Program-made: the position numbers and the translations under genes
Part shown: positions 8,780 through 17,032 of the stretch, piece by piece
Layout: each line of letters starts with the position of its first letter
How positions within the stretch are numbered: position 1 is the first letter of the stretch
Notes under the pieces: generated by a model
What the model was told of the DNA's origin: nothing
Database searches by the model: none
What the model saw: the letters and a program-made list of their open reading frames with translations, nothing else
Origin: an uncultured Muribaculaceae bacterium
Lineage (GTDB): Bacteria > Bacteroidota > Bacteroidia > Bacteroidales > Muribaculaceae
Assembly: GCA_910578305.1 (NCBI GenBank)
Contig: CAJTQH010000009.1
Span: 6,448-41,474, forward strand
Reading direction: 5' to 3'
DNA: 35,027 bases

Positions 8780-10553
8780 ATGGCTAACGTTTTGACTGAA
8801 CTTATAAGCCGACAGGCGGCTATTTACGGCCAACGCGAGGCTTATTATTATAAAGAGGGCAATAAATGGCAGCCTACATCCTGGCTCGAATTGCTCGACA
8901 ACACCGACACCGTGGCGTGTGCCATGGAGATAATCGGAGTAAAAGAGAATGACAATATAACCATATTCTCAGCCAACCGTCCGGAAATACTGATTTCCGA
9001 CTTCGCGGCCTATGCCAACAGAGCAGTACCTGTGTCGATATATTCCACAAGTACTGTTGATCAAGTGGCATACATTGTCAATGACTGCGGAGCCGAACTT
9101 CTGTTTGTGGGCGACAACGCTCAGTACCAGATAGCTCGGCAGGCCATGGGGCAGTGTCCGAAACTGCGTCAGGTCATCACCTTCGACAACGTGAAGCGCG
9201 ATGCCGACGACACCACTACCCTTACGTTCAAACAGTTTATCCAGTTGGGCGAAAAAGCGTCGAAAGCATGCCACGACGAAGTAGCGGCACGCTCATCACG
9301 AGCCACAGCCGACGACATTGCCACCATAATATATACATCCGGCACCACCGCATTCATGCTTCAACGCGGCGCTTACCATCCACCGCGAGCGTCTGACCAT
9401 GCTGAGCGACAACGACACATCGCTCTGTTTCCTCCCGATGAGCCACATTTTTGAAAAGGCATGGACATATTTCTGCCTGTATATGGGCATGAAAGTATAT
9501 GTCAACAACGATCCTCATCAGATACAGCAGGCCATCCGCGAGGTGCGCCCCACCTGCATGTGTTCCGTACCCCGCTTCTGGGAAAAAGTCTACACCGCCG
9601 TGCAGGAAAAACTCGGAGACATGCGCGGAATAAAAAAATGGATGACTGCAAGAGCACTCAACATCGGACGCAGACGCAATATCGACTATGTGCGTCTTGG
9701 ACTCAAAGCCCCATGGTGGATAGAAAAGCAGTATCAATTCTTTGACAAGAAAGTATTCAGCCTTCTCCGCAAAGCCATCGGCGTGGAAAACGGCAATATT
9801 TTCCCCACAGCCGGTGCGCCTCTGTCGGCCAACATCGTGGAATTTCTCCAGAGTTGCGGTATCAACATCGTGATCGGCTACGGACTGTCGGAAACCACGG
9901 CTACCGTCACCTGCTTCCCTCAGACAGGATATGAGATAGGCACTGTAGGTACACGCATGCCCGGAGTGGAAGTCAAAATCGGCGAAGAAAACGAAATTCT
10001 GGTCAAAGGAGCCACAGTAATGCGAGGCTATTACAACAAACCCGAAGCCACCGCAGAGGCATTTACCGCCGACGGATGGTTACGCACGGGCGACGCCGGA
10101 TATATCGACGAGTCAGGAGCACTGGTACTTACAGAACGTATAAAAGACCTGTTCAAGACTTCCAACGGTAAATACATAGCACCTCAGGCTCTTGAAAGCC
10201 GACTTGGCGAAGACAAGTTCATCGAACAGGTGGCCGTTATCGGCGACAAACGCAAGTATGTGACAGCTATAATCATTCCGGCATTTGAAGCCCTGAAAGA
10301 ATATGCCCGCAAAAAACATATCCAGTACCGCACGATGGAGGATCTGATCAAAAACACCGACGTGCGCAAGATGATACAGGAACGCATTGACATACTTCAG
10401 GAAAACTTCGCCGGATTCGAACGCATCAAAAAATTCACACTGCTGCCTCAGGAATTTACCATGGAGGCCGGCGAACTCACCAACACACTGAAAATCCGCC
10501 GCCCGGTAATCAATCGCCGTTATGCACGCGAAATAGAGGCAATGTATGCCTGA
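8780..10553 (+). pseudogene. Long-chain acyl-CoA synthetase (AMP-forming), interrupted by a small deletion
   Basis: Two overlapping frames form one ANL-superfamily long-chain fatty acid:CoA ligase, which activates fatty acids through an acyl-adenylate. The first part (start 8780, MANVLTELISRQA) ends in IIYTSGTT (183-190) and then goes out of frame. The second part resumes with the family sequence HSCFNAALTIHRERLTML, readable in the new frame from 9351, and contains GYGLSETTATVT, GWLRTGDAGYIDESG and KTSNGKYIAPQALE. The junction at 9350/9351 lacks the residues GEPKGVMLT, that is the rest of the phosphate-binding signature. A 26-nt loss restores frame exactly and gives a 599-aa protein of normal family length. 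The original start at 8735 is rejected because it precedes family sequence and overlaps the promoter. Either the gene is inactive or the deletion is a sequencing or assembly error. Confidence 0.88.
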
Positions 10554-10588
10554 CAGACAACCCTAACCATATTAAAATAAACCGATAA

Positions 10589-11711
10589 ATGATTACACCC
10601 GAACAATTAAAAGAGACTTTTGAGCGCAAGCTGGCGCTGAGGAGGTATCTTTGACATCGACAACAAGAAAATACAAGTAGAAGAAGAGGAATTGCGCACT
10701 CACGTGCCCGACTTCTGGGAACACCCGAAAGAAGCGCAGATCCAGATGAAAAAAATCAAGGATCTTCAAGCCTGGATTGAAGGTTACAAAGAAGTCGAGG
10801 ATGCCGTAGACGAACTTGAGTTGGCTTTTGACTATGTGAAAGAAGGCGAACTGGAGGAATCGGAACTTGACGCCATGTATGCTTCGGCCATCGAAAAAAT
10901 CGAGAAGCTCGAATTGCGCAACATGCTTCGCCGAGAAGAAGACAAACTTGGCGTAGTACTGAAAATCAACTCAGGAGCAGGTGGCACGGAAGCCCAAGAC
11001 TGGGCATCGATGCTTATGCGCATGTATCTTCGCTGGTGCGAGGAACATGGTTATAAGACATCAATATCCAACATACTTGATGGTGATGAAGCCGGCATTA
11101 AGTCATGCACCATCAACGTAGAAGGCGACTTCGCTTACGGATATCTGAAAAGCGAAAACGGTGTTCACCGACTCGTACGTGTATCGCCATACAATGCTCA
11201 GGGCAAACGCATGACATCGTTTGCTTCGGTATTTGTGACACCGCTCGTGGACGATACCATAGAGGTGAAAATCGATCAGGGACTATTGTCTTGGGATACA
11301 TTCCGATCTGGCGGTGCCGGCGGACAAAATGTGAATAAGGTGGAATCAGGCGTACGTCTCCGCTACCAGTTCACCGACCCGTACACAGGCGAAAAGGAGG
11401 AGATTCTGATCGAAAACACCGAGACACGCGACCAGCCCAAGAATAAAGAAAACGCACTGCGTCATCTGCGTTCCATACTCTATGAAAAAGAGCTTCAGCA
11501 CCGAATGCAGGAGCAAGCCAAGATAGAAGCCGGAAAGATGAAAATCGAATGGGGATCGCAAATCCGCTCATATGTATTCGACGACCGACGAGTGAAAGAT
11601 CATCGCACAGGACACCAGACCTCGGATGTTGGCGGTGTTATGGACGGAGATATAGATGCTTTTATCAAAGCATACCTCATGGAATTTGCCGGAACAGAAC
11701 AACAGGACTGA
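10589..11711 (+). CDS. prfB: Peptide chain release factor 2 (with programmed +1 frameshift)
   Basis: RF2 reads UGA and UAA stop codons and triggers peptide release on the ribosome. Translation starts at 10589 (MITPEQLKETFERKLALRRYL), meets an in-frame TGA at 10652-10654, and continues in the +1 frame from GAC at 10653. The coding sequence is therefore join(10589..10651, 10653..11711), 373 aa against about 365 in E. coli. The catalytic GGQ is at 244-246 in SGGAGGQNVNK. The codon-recognition tripeptide, SPF in E. coli RF2, reads SPY at 199-201. It follows the acyl-CoA synthetase after 35 nt and converges on the FKBP gene. Calling the gene from an internal start at about 10692 would lose the first 34 residues and the recoding site. 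Confidence 0.96.
10640..10655 (+). other. prfB programmed +1 frameshift site
   Basis: AGGAGG-TAT-CTT-TGA-C: a Shine-Dalgarno-like hexamer (10640-10645), a 3-nt spacer, the slippery CTT codon (10649-10651), the in-frame TGA (10652-10654) and C as the next base. Spacing and elements are those of the E. coli prfB site. When RF2 is scarce the ribosome pauses at UGA, slips +1 on CUU and makes full-length RF2, giving autoregulation. Confidence 0.95.
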
Positions 11712-11739
11712 CATTCACGATATCAGTAACTCAAAATAC

Positions 11740-11794
11740 AACAAGTATGGATTCTGCCCTACCAAAGGGACAAGCATCCATACTTGTTTTTATT
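11740..11794. terminator. Terminator between prfB and the convergent FKBP gene
   Basis: AACAAGTATGGAT (11740-11752) pairs perfectly over 13 bp with 11776-11788, with a small inner CCCT/AGGG stem in the loop. The plus strand continues in TTTTATTATT. The minus-strand side has a poorer T-tract. It probably ends prfB transcription and may also serve the FKBP gene. Confidence 0.75.
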
Positions 11795-11811
11795 ATTACA
11801 CAGGCCGAATA

Positions 11812-12210
11812 TCAGGCCACGCCTATAAGTTCAATTTCAAACACCAGAGTGGAACCTCCCGGGATCCCCGGCTGATTCATACGACCATAAGCCTGTTCAG
11901 CCGGTATATACACCTCCCACTTGTCGCCTACGCGCATCTGCTGCAAAGCGATTATCCAGCCAGGAATCAATTCGCGCAGACGAAATGCCGGTGCCACTCC
12001 GCCACGACTGCTGTCGAAAGTCTTGCCATTGATAGTCTTGCCCACATAGTGTACCGTGACAACACTGCCACGCCCCGGACGGATGCCATCCGGTCGGCCA
12101 TTCTTAAGTGATTTATAATATATGCCCTTGTCAAGGGGCTGTACTCCGGGTTCACGGGATTTGGCCGCAAGCCATTCACGATTGCGCTGTACGTATTCCT
12201 GTTTTGCCAT
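11812..12210 (-). CDS. FKBP-type peptidyl-prolyl cis-trans isomerase, cytoplasmic form
   Basis: A 132-aa single-domain FKBP that catalyses proline isomerisation during protein folding. The FKBP core runs from about residue 48: VTVHYVGKTINGKTFDSS with the conserved Y and FDSS, then PGWIIALQQMRVGDKWEVYIP and AEQAYG, closing with GSTLVFEIELIGV. No signal peptide or lipobox is visible, unlike the many exported FKBPs of Bacteroidales, so it should act in the cytoplasm, possibly on nascent chains. It is the third gene in a minus-strand run after the 53-aa protein and the OmpH-like lipoprotein, but a hairpin between it and OmpH suggests partial separation. Confidence 0.92.
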   Translation of the reverse strand: MAKQEYVQRNREWLAAKSREPGVQPLDKGIYYKSLKNGRPDGIRPGRGSVVTVHYVGKTINGKTFDSSRGGVAPAFRLRELIPGWIIALQQMRVGDKWEVYIPAEQAYGRMNQPGIPGGSTLVFEIELIGVA

Positions 12211-12241
12211 AGTTGTATATGTTTATGTATCAAACAAAGCA

Positions 12242-12278
12242 CTCCGGATGGTCGAGTTTTAGACAGAGCCATCCGGAG
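12242..12278 (-). terminator. Hairpin between the OmpH-like gene and the FKBP gene
   Basis: CTCCGGATGG (12242-12251) pairs perfectly with CCATCCGGAG (12269-12278). On the minus strand it is followed by TGCTTTGTTTG, an imperfect T-tract. It could end the OmpH transcript, or act as a partial terminator before the FKBP gene. Confidence 0.5.
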
Positions 12279-12308
12279 CGTAAATGTGAAAAGAAGCCTT
12301 ATACAACC

Positions 12309-12923
12309 TTATTTCTTGTTATATCGGGCATTAAGGCCTTCGATGATATCCTTGGTTATGTCGAGTGCTGGATTGAAGTACAGTCCGGCGCTTTTGAGCA
12401 GAATTGCATCATAGCATTTTGACTGATTGTAGATCTTGATGTACGATTCGATCGAATCCATCAACTGAGCCTGCTGCTGCTGCATTTCCAATTCAGTGTT
12501 GCGCTGCAGATTGGCCAGATAGCTCTGAGCATCCTGCTGCTTTTTCTGAAACGAAGCCACATCGGCATTATACTGAGCTTCGGAAGTGTAACTATTGTTG
12601 CGCATCTTGTTTTCGATCTGCGACTGAAGCTGCTGCAGATCGTTGGCACGGGTCTGCTGTGCGGCCTCGAGTTTAGACATGGCGCGTATGGATGCTTCTT
12701 TAAAATCCTTTGCAAGATTATACTCGCTGAGCAACTCTTCCTCGTCAATGTAACGGATGTTGGTGCTGGGTGCGAAACCGATCGAATCGGTAGTGTCAGC
12801 CACGACCGTCTCGGCTGACTTATTATTGTCGGCCGATGTCTCTGCGTCTTTTGTCGAGCATGAAGCTCCCACAACGGCCATACCTAAGGCCAAATGCAAA
12901 GCGATAAAAGGTAGTTTCTTCAT
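12309..12923 (-). CDS. OmpH/Skp-like periplasmic chaperone lipoprotein
   Basis: A 204-aa protein with a lipoprotein signal (hydrophobic stretch ending in VVGASC, Cys at about 22), a low-complexity Ser/Thr/Asp-rich linker (residues about 23-55), and an OmpH/Skp-type domain. The domain starts IRYIDEEELLSEYNLAKDF, the usual strand-then-helix entry. Long Gln- and Ala-rich coiled-coil helices follow (about 75-165), and a final NPALDITKDIIEGLNARY closes the fold. Skp-type proteins hold unfolded outer-membrane proteins in the periplasm. Here the lipid anchor would tether it to a membrane, unlike soluble Skp. It lies 45 nt downstream of the 53-aa membrane protein and is probably transcribed with it. 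Confidence 0.85.
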   Translation of the reverse strand: MKKLPFIALHLALGMAVVGASCSTKDAETSADNNKSAETVVADTTDSIGFAPSTNIRYIDEEELLSEYNLAKDFKEASIRAMSKLEAAQQTRANDLQQLQSQIENKMRNNSYTSEAQYNADVASFQKKQQDAQSYLANLQRNTELEMQQQQAQLMDSIESYIKIYNQSKCYDAILLKSAGLYFNPALDITKDIIEGLNARYNKK

Positions 12924-12968
12924 TTTGAAAATAATGATATAATATAATTATGTGATTAAATTTTTAGG

Positions 12969-13130
12969 CTATCTGTTGTCTGACGCACATCCAATACCTT
13001 TGTCTCGGAGAGCTTTTATATCCTTCACATGTCCCGACGGAAACTTTCCGCCTTTCACAAACAGCACCTTTACTCCTAAAAGCATAACTGCCAATGCAAG
13101 TAAGCCAACTGTGAAAATGATCAGTTTCAT
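12969..13130 (-). CDS. 53-aa single-span membrane protein
   Basis: A short gene reading from ATG at 13130 to TAG at 12969. Residues about 3-25 (IIFTVGLLALAVMLLGVKVLF) are a clear hydrophobic helix in two halves around an alanine-rich centre. A short basic/glycine segment KGGKFPSGHV follows, and the polar tail DIKALRDKGIGCAS contains one cysteine. I recall similar short proteins with a membrane helix and the KGGKFP..H element in other Bacteroidales, but no function is known to me. A perfect -7 promoter element lies 22 nt upstream, and the OmpH-like gene follows, which supports expression. A larger overlapping frame (12964-13434) has no plausible protein character. Confidence 0.75.
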   Translation of the reverse strand: MKLIIFTVGLLALAVMLLGVKVLFVKGGKFPSGHVKDIKALRDKGIGCASDNR

Positions 13131-13152
13131 ATTGGATTTTCGTTTTATTATG

Positions 13153-13160
13153 CAAATATA
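13153..13160 (-). promoter_or_regulatory. Promoter -7 element for the 53-aa protein and OmpH-like gene
   Basis: TATATTTG on the minus strand is a perfect TAnnTTTG, about 22 nt before the start codon at 13130. No TTTG stands at the -33 position. Confidence 0.5.
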
Positions 13161-13308
13161 GGAAAGGAATCACGATTTTTTGCCAGAAAGTCAATTTTAT
13201 TTTGTAACTTGTGGTGCCCAAAGCGGTGTTTTTAACAAAATTTTCCATTAGCACTGCTTTTTGCACATAAAAATCTAAAATCAATATATCTAAATTAAAA
13301 AAAACGAC

Positions 13309-14769
13309 ATGAAAGTATCCGAACTTCAACCCACGAAAGTATTCTCGATTTTCGATGAGATAACCAAAATACCTCGTCCGTCGAAGAAAGAAGAAAAAAT
13401 CAGAGCATATCTTCTTGACTTCGCCCAAAAGCACAATCTACAGGCCAAGACTGACGAAGTGGGCAACGTTGTGATTACAAAACCGGCTACTCCGGGACAT
13501 GAAAACGCCCCCACAGTAATACTTCAGGGTCACATGGACATGGTGTGCGAATCGCACGACAAATCATTTGACTTCGTAAATACCCCCATAACTACCATTG
13601 TCGACGGAGACTGGGTGCGTGCCGACGGCACCACTCTCGGGGCAGACAACGGTATTGGCATGGCAGCCTCTCTGGCCATACTTACCGACCCGGATGTAAC
13701 TCACGGCCCCCTCGAAGCACTATTCACCATGGATGAAGAGACCGGCATGACAGGCGCATTCGGTCTGGGCGAAGGTATGATCAACGGCGATATCCTAATC
13801 AACCTCGACTCAGAAGACGATGCCGAGATATTCGTAGGATGTGCCGGAGGTGTCGACACTGTGTGCACATTCCGCTACAACCGCTCCATAGCTCCAAAAG
13901 ATTTCCATTATTTCAAAGTATCGGTAGAAAAAGGTCAGGGAGGACACTCCGGAGGTGATATACATCTCGGACGAGCCAACGCCAACAAACTCATAGCTCG
14001 CTTCCTTTTTGATCTGTCAAAGAAATACGAGATCGTGCTTTCAGAATTTGACGGCGGAAATCTGCGCAATGCCATACCACGCGCCGCACATGCCATAATA
14101 GGTGTACACACATCGCACAAGGAAGCCGTACGCGTTGCCCTCAATAACTATGCCGCTACCATCGAAGCTGAATATCATGATCTCGAACCGACCCTTGCAA
14201 TAGCCATGGAAAGTGTGGACATGCCTGAATTCAGTGTCGATTCAGCCACTTCCATAAATCTTATCCGCTCGCTCTACAGTGCTCCCCACGGAGTTGTGTC
14301 CATGAGCCGAGAAATCGAAGGTCTTGTAGAGACTTCGACCAACCTTGCATCGGTGAAAATGGGTGCAGATAACACGATTGTGGTCACCACAAGCCAGCGT
14401 TCATCGGTAGACTCACGCAAATGGGACATAGCCAATCAGGTTGAAGCTCTGTTTACCATGGCCGGAGCTGAAGTGGTACACGGCGAAGGATATCCCGGAT
14501 GGCGTCCAAACATGAAATCCCCCATCATGGCCATAGCACGCGATGCTTACAAGGAACTCTATGGCATCACACCTAAGATCATGGCCATACATGCCGGTCT
14601 GGAATGCGGACTCTTCCTTGAAAAATATCCGCACCTCGACATGGTATCGTTCGGACCGACTCTTCGCGACGTACACTCTCCGTCGGAACGCATGTTTATT
14701 CCTGCAGTAGAACGCTTCTACGAACAGCTCAAGCTCACATTGGCCAAGGTTTCTGAACTGAAAAAGTAA
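13309..14769 (+). CDS. pepD: Aminoacyl-histidine dipeptidase (M20 family)
   Basis: A 486-aa metallodipeptidase (PepD, Xaa-His dipeptidase) that splits dipeptides, best known with a C-terminal histidine, in the cytoplasm. The M20 metal-site motifs are all present: LQGHMDM (H75, D77), GADNGIG (D113), MDEETGMTGA (E143/E144), INLDSED (D167) and a late AIHAGLECGLF histidine. The central residues (about 200-380) form the dimerisation-type lid domain. The length matches the family (about 485 aa). The start at 13309 (MKVSELQPTKVFSIF) is the first family residue after a 178-nt A/T-rich intergenic region. No perfect TAnnTTTG is seen in that region on the plus strand. A strong terminator follows. Confidence 0.95.
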   Translation: MKVSELQPTKVFSIFDEITKIPRPSKKEEKIRAYLLDFAQKHNLQAKTDEVGNVVITKPATPGHENAPTVILQGHMDMVCESHDKSFDFVNTPITTIVDGDWVRADGTTLGADNGIGMAASLAILTDPDVTHGPLEALFTMDEETGMTGAFGLGEGMINGDILINLDSEDDAEIFVGCAGGVDTVCTFRYNRSIAPKDFHYFKVSVEKGQGGHSGGDIHLGRANANKLIARFLFDLSKKYEIVLSEFDGGNLRNAIPRAAHAIIGVHTSHKEAVRVALNNYAATIEAEYHDLEPTLAIAMESVDMPEFSVDSATSINLIRSLYSAPHGVVSMSREIEGLVETSTNLASVKMGADNTIVVTTSQRSSVDSRKWDIANQVEALFTMAGAEVVHGEGYPGWRPNMKSPIMAIARDAYKELYGITPKIMAIHAGLECGLFLEKYPHLDMVSFGPTLRDVHSPSERMFIPAVERFYEQLKLTLAKVSELKK

Positions 14770-14792
14770 TCTCATCAATTACCTTATATAAG

Positions 14793-14842
14793 ATCCGTCC
14801 GCAGATCCCGGAAGAATCCGATACTGCGGACGGATTATTTAT
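14793..14842 (+). terminator. Terminator after pepD
   Basis: ATCCGTCCGCAG (14793-14804) pairs perfectly over 12 bp with 14824-14835 across a 19-nt loop. TATTTATCC follows. It ends only 20 nt before the start codon of the muramidase gene, so it may also affect that gene. Confidence 0.8.
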
Positions 14843-14855
14843 CCATCATAACACC

Positions 14856-15641
14856 ATGAACCATCTGAAACATATCCTATGCTCTGTGGCATGCACTGCA
14901 ATGTGCCTGTCCGGAATGGCAAACGAACCGGCCGAAGTGCCTGAGCAGATAGCCGATACGGTAGAGACATCCGTTCCCGCAGAGATACTGCGCCTCACCG
15001 AGACCGACTATGAAGAAGTGGCACAGATGCTTGGAGTAGAGACCGCTGCAATAAAAGCCGTGGTGGACATAGAGGCAGGAAAACAACATCAGGGATTTTT
15101 CGCTCCCGGCAAACCTATCATCAATTTTGACTTGTCAATGTTTCGACGTCATGCCCGCCGCAATGGTATAAACCTGTCACGTTACACACAGAGCCATCCG
15201 GCTGTGTTCTCCCGTCCTAATACCAGACGCCACGGAACCACGCAGGCCGCCCAGCATGCACGGCTGAAATCTGCGCGAAGCATTGATGAGACCACAGCTA
15301 TGCAAGGCACGTTCTGGGGCATGTTCCAGATAGGAGGGTTCAACTGGAAGCTATGCGGATGTAAAAGTATAGAAGAGTTTGAGGAACGTATGTGCCACTC
15401 GGAACGCGAACAACTCGAACTATTCGCAAATTTCATACGCAATTCCGGAATGGACAAAGCTCTGCGCGACAAAAACTGGGCTGCTTTTGCCCGACGATAC
15501 AACGGGCCTTCGTATGCCAAACGCGGCTATCACACACGCATGGCAACAGCCTACAAGCGACACAAAGAAAAAGAAAAGCAGTCTGCTCAACAAAAAGACG
15601 CCGACTCTGTTTCAGACGCCGATACGGACAGACAAAACTAA
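14856..15641 (+). CDS. Exported N-acetylmuramidase (DUF3380 type)
   Basis: A 261-aa protein with a Sec signal peptide (residues 1-22, cut near MANE). Its domain is that of phage-type N-acetylmuramidases (DUF3380/Muramidase family), which cut the MurNAc-GlcNAc bond of peptidoglycan. Seen in order: a peptidoglycan-binding-like start TETDYEEVAQMLGVE, the catalytic-glutamate region VDIEAGKQ (E73), KPIINFDLSMFRR, TFWGMFQIGGFNW (152-164), and NWAAFARRYNGPSYAKRGYHTRM (207-229, written here as a span). A charged, Gln/Asp-rich tail (235-261) follows. With a signal peptide it acts in the periplasm or outside the cell, not with a holin. Its stop overlaps the stop of the convergent flippase gene by 4 nt. 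Homologues occur in phages and bacteria. Confidence 0.85.
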   Translation: MNHLKHILCSVACTAMCLSGMANEPAEVPEQIADTVETSVPAEILRLTETDYEEVAQMLGVETAAIKAVVDIEAGKQHQGFFAPGKPIINFDLSMFRRHARRNGINLSRYTQSHPAVFSRPNTRRHGTTQAAQHARLKSARSIDETTAMQGTFWGMFQIGGFNWKLCGCKSIEEFEERMCHSEREQLELFANFIRNSGMDKALRDKNWAAFARRYNGPSYAKRGYHTRMATAYKRHKEKEKQSAQQKDADSVSDADTDRQN

Positions 15642-17014
15642 GATCCGATAAAAGTCACCGCAACAGCAAGTGCAGAAACACCGACAAAGGACAATGCAAT
15701 ACCCCACACGGTCTGCTTCCGGATCGAAATATGCTTTTTATAGCGAATAGCCGCTGTCACCATCAGGGTATAGAACAGATACCACACAGAAAATGCAATG
15801 CCTATACCGGTCAATCCCCACATGGAGAACCCCAGAATGCTCAGCACGACACACAGCATACAGCTTGTAAGCTCCACACCCACATACCAACGGCTGTCGC
15901 CATGAGCGAGAAACACAAAACCCATACACCACGATGCTCCGCGCAACACCACTCCCGGCGCAGCCATAACCACCAAAGGCACAACGCAAATAAATTCAGA
16001 ACTATACAGCAATTTGACAAATATCGGAGCAAGCACAATCATCAGTATTGCAGCAGGCACCACTATTGAAAGTACGATCCGTATCTGATGGTGAAGCATC
16101 ACTGAAGTCCGCATTACTCCTCCTGCTGAAGCTGCAGAAAGCCTCGGATAATACTCCATAGTGAGTGCCGTGAACACCACACCTACGTATTTGACTGCCA
16201 TCGTATAACCGGCCTGATAATAACCCATGGCATCTTCTCCGGCCGACTGATTGACAAATGACATTATGATATAACCCGACGCCCACACAGCAAATGCCGA
16301 TATAGTGAGCATGAATCCCATGCGTAAGAGTCCGCGTGCATCATAAAGAGTCCGCGACAGAGGTTGTGAGTCTGCAGGCGAAGCCTCCCTGACACGAAGC
16401 AGCCAAACCATTACAGCAAGCACCACGACATAAGTCATAAGCACCGGCAATGCCGCATCGGCGCGCCAGAAATATATCATCGGCACAGCCAGTACCAGCG
16501 ACACAGGCATACCCACAAGCGAGGCCACAGCTATACGCCGGAGCAGCCCTCGACCCTGCAATATCGCCAGTTCGGAAGCCCTTACCACAGAGAAAAACAC
16601 ACCTGCGCCAATCGCGATGAATGCCCAGCAATGCGATGCGTCACCAAAAGCGACCAGACTGAGCAGCGGCGAAAACACCGCAGTTGCCAACGCTCCCACA
16701 CAACCGAGCAACAAGCCAATACGCCTTACCATGCGGCTCAATGCATCTGCCTCGGCACCGGAAGTCCTGGCTATATCTCTCACACTGCTGACTCTCAGAC
16801 CCATTTCAGCCAATGTCGACAGCATCTCAAGTGCCACACCATACAAGCCAAGCAATCCCACGCCGACAGCTCCCCCCCACACGGCCATAAGTTTGGTCCG
16901 TATCACCGAGCAAAGCATTGTGAGCATCTCCACCGAACCAAAAAGGCCCATCGCACCGAATATCTTTCGTGTCAGCGCATGACGTGGGGTAAAAGCCTGT
17001 CGTGGAGATTCCAT
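15638..17014 (-). CDS. Polysaccharide flippase (Wzx/MATE-like, MOP superfamily)
   Basis: A 458-aa integral membrane protein with about 12 predicted hydrophobic helices spread over the full length and short charged loops. The beginning (KIFGAMGLFGSVEMLTMLCSVIRTKLMAVW, about residues 17-46) and the segment GLLGLYGVALEMLSTLAEMG match the MOP exporter superfamily. Its Wzx/PST members flip undecaprenyl-linked glycan repeat units across the inner membrane. It is the last gene of the dut-TPR-DUF4292-EnvC-like run, 18 nt after the LytM gene. It may export glycans made by enzymes elsewhere, such as the glycosyltransferases 8 kb upstream, but no direct link is seen. Lipid II or teichoic-acid-like flippase roles are other possibilities. 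Confidence 0.8.
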   Translation of the reverse strand: MESPRQAFTPRHALTRKIFGAMGLFGSVEMLTMLCSVIRTKLMAVWGGAVGVGLLGLYGVALEMLSTLAEMGLRVSSVRDIARTSGAEADALSRMVRRIGLLLGCVGALATAVFSPLLSLVAFGDASHCWAFIAIGAGVFFSVVRASELAILQGRGLLRRIAVASLVGMPVSLVLAVPMIYFWRADAALPVLMTYVVVLAVMVWLLRVREASPADSQPLSRTLYDARGLLRMGFMLTISAFAVWASGYIIMSFVNQSAGEDAMGYYQAGYTMAVKYVGVVFTALTMEYYPRLSAASAGGVMRTSVMLHHQIRIVLSIVVPAAILMIVLAPIFVKLLYSSEFICVVPLVVMAAPGVVLRGASWCMGFVFLAHGDSRWYVGVELTSCMLCVVLSILGFSMWGLTGIGIAFSVWYLFYTLMVTAAIRYKKHISIRKQTVWGIALSFVGVSALAVAVTFIGS

Positions 17015-17032
17015 ACTGCTATTATCTACTCT

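Noticed and set aside
12964..13434. A 156-codon minus-strand frame crossing the start of pepD
   Set aside because: It overlaps pepD and the 53-aa gene in another frame, and the Phe/Ile/Lys-rich translation looks like A/T-rich non-coding sequence.
5372..17014. A capsule or O-antigen locus made of the glycosyltransferases and the flippase
   Set aside because: The genes are scattered among unrelated housekeeping genes and lack a polymerase, sugar-nucleotide genes and an UpxY-like regulator.
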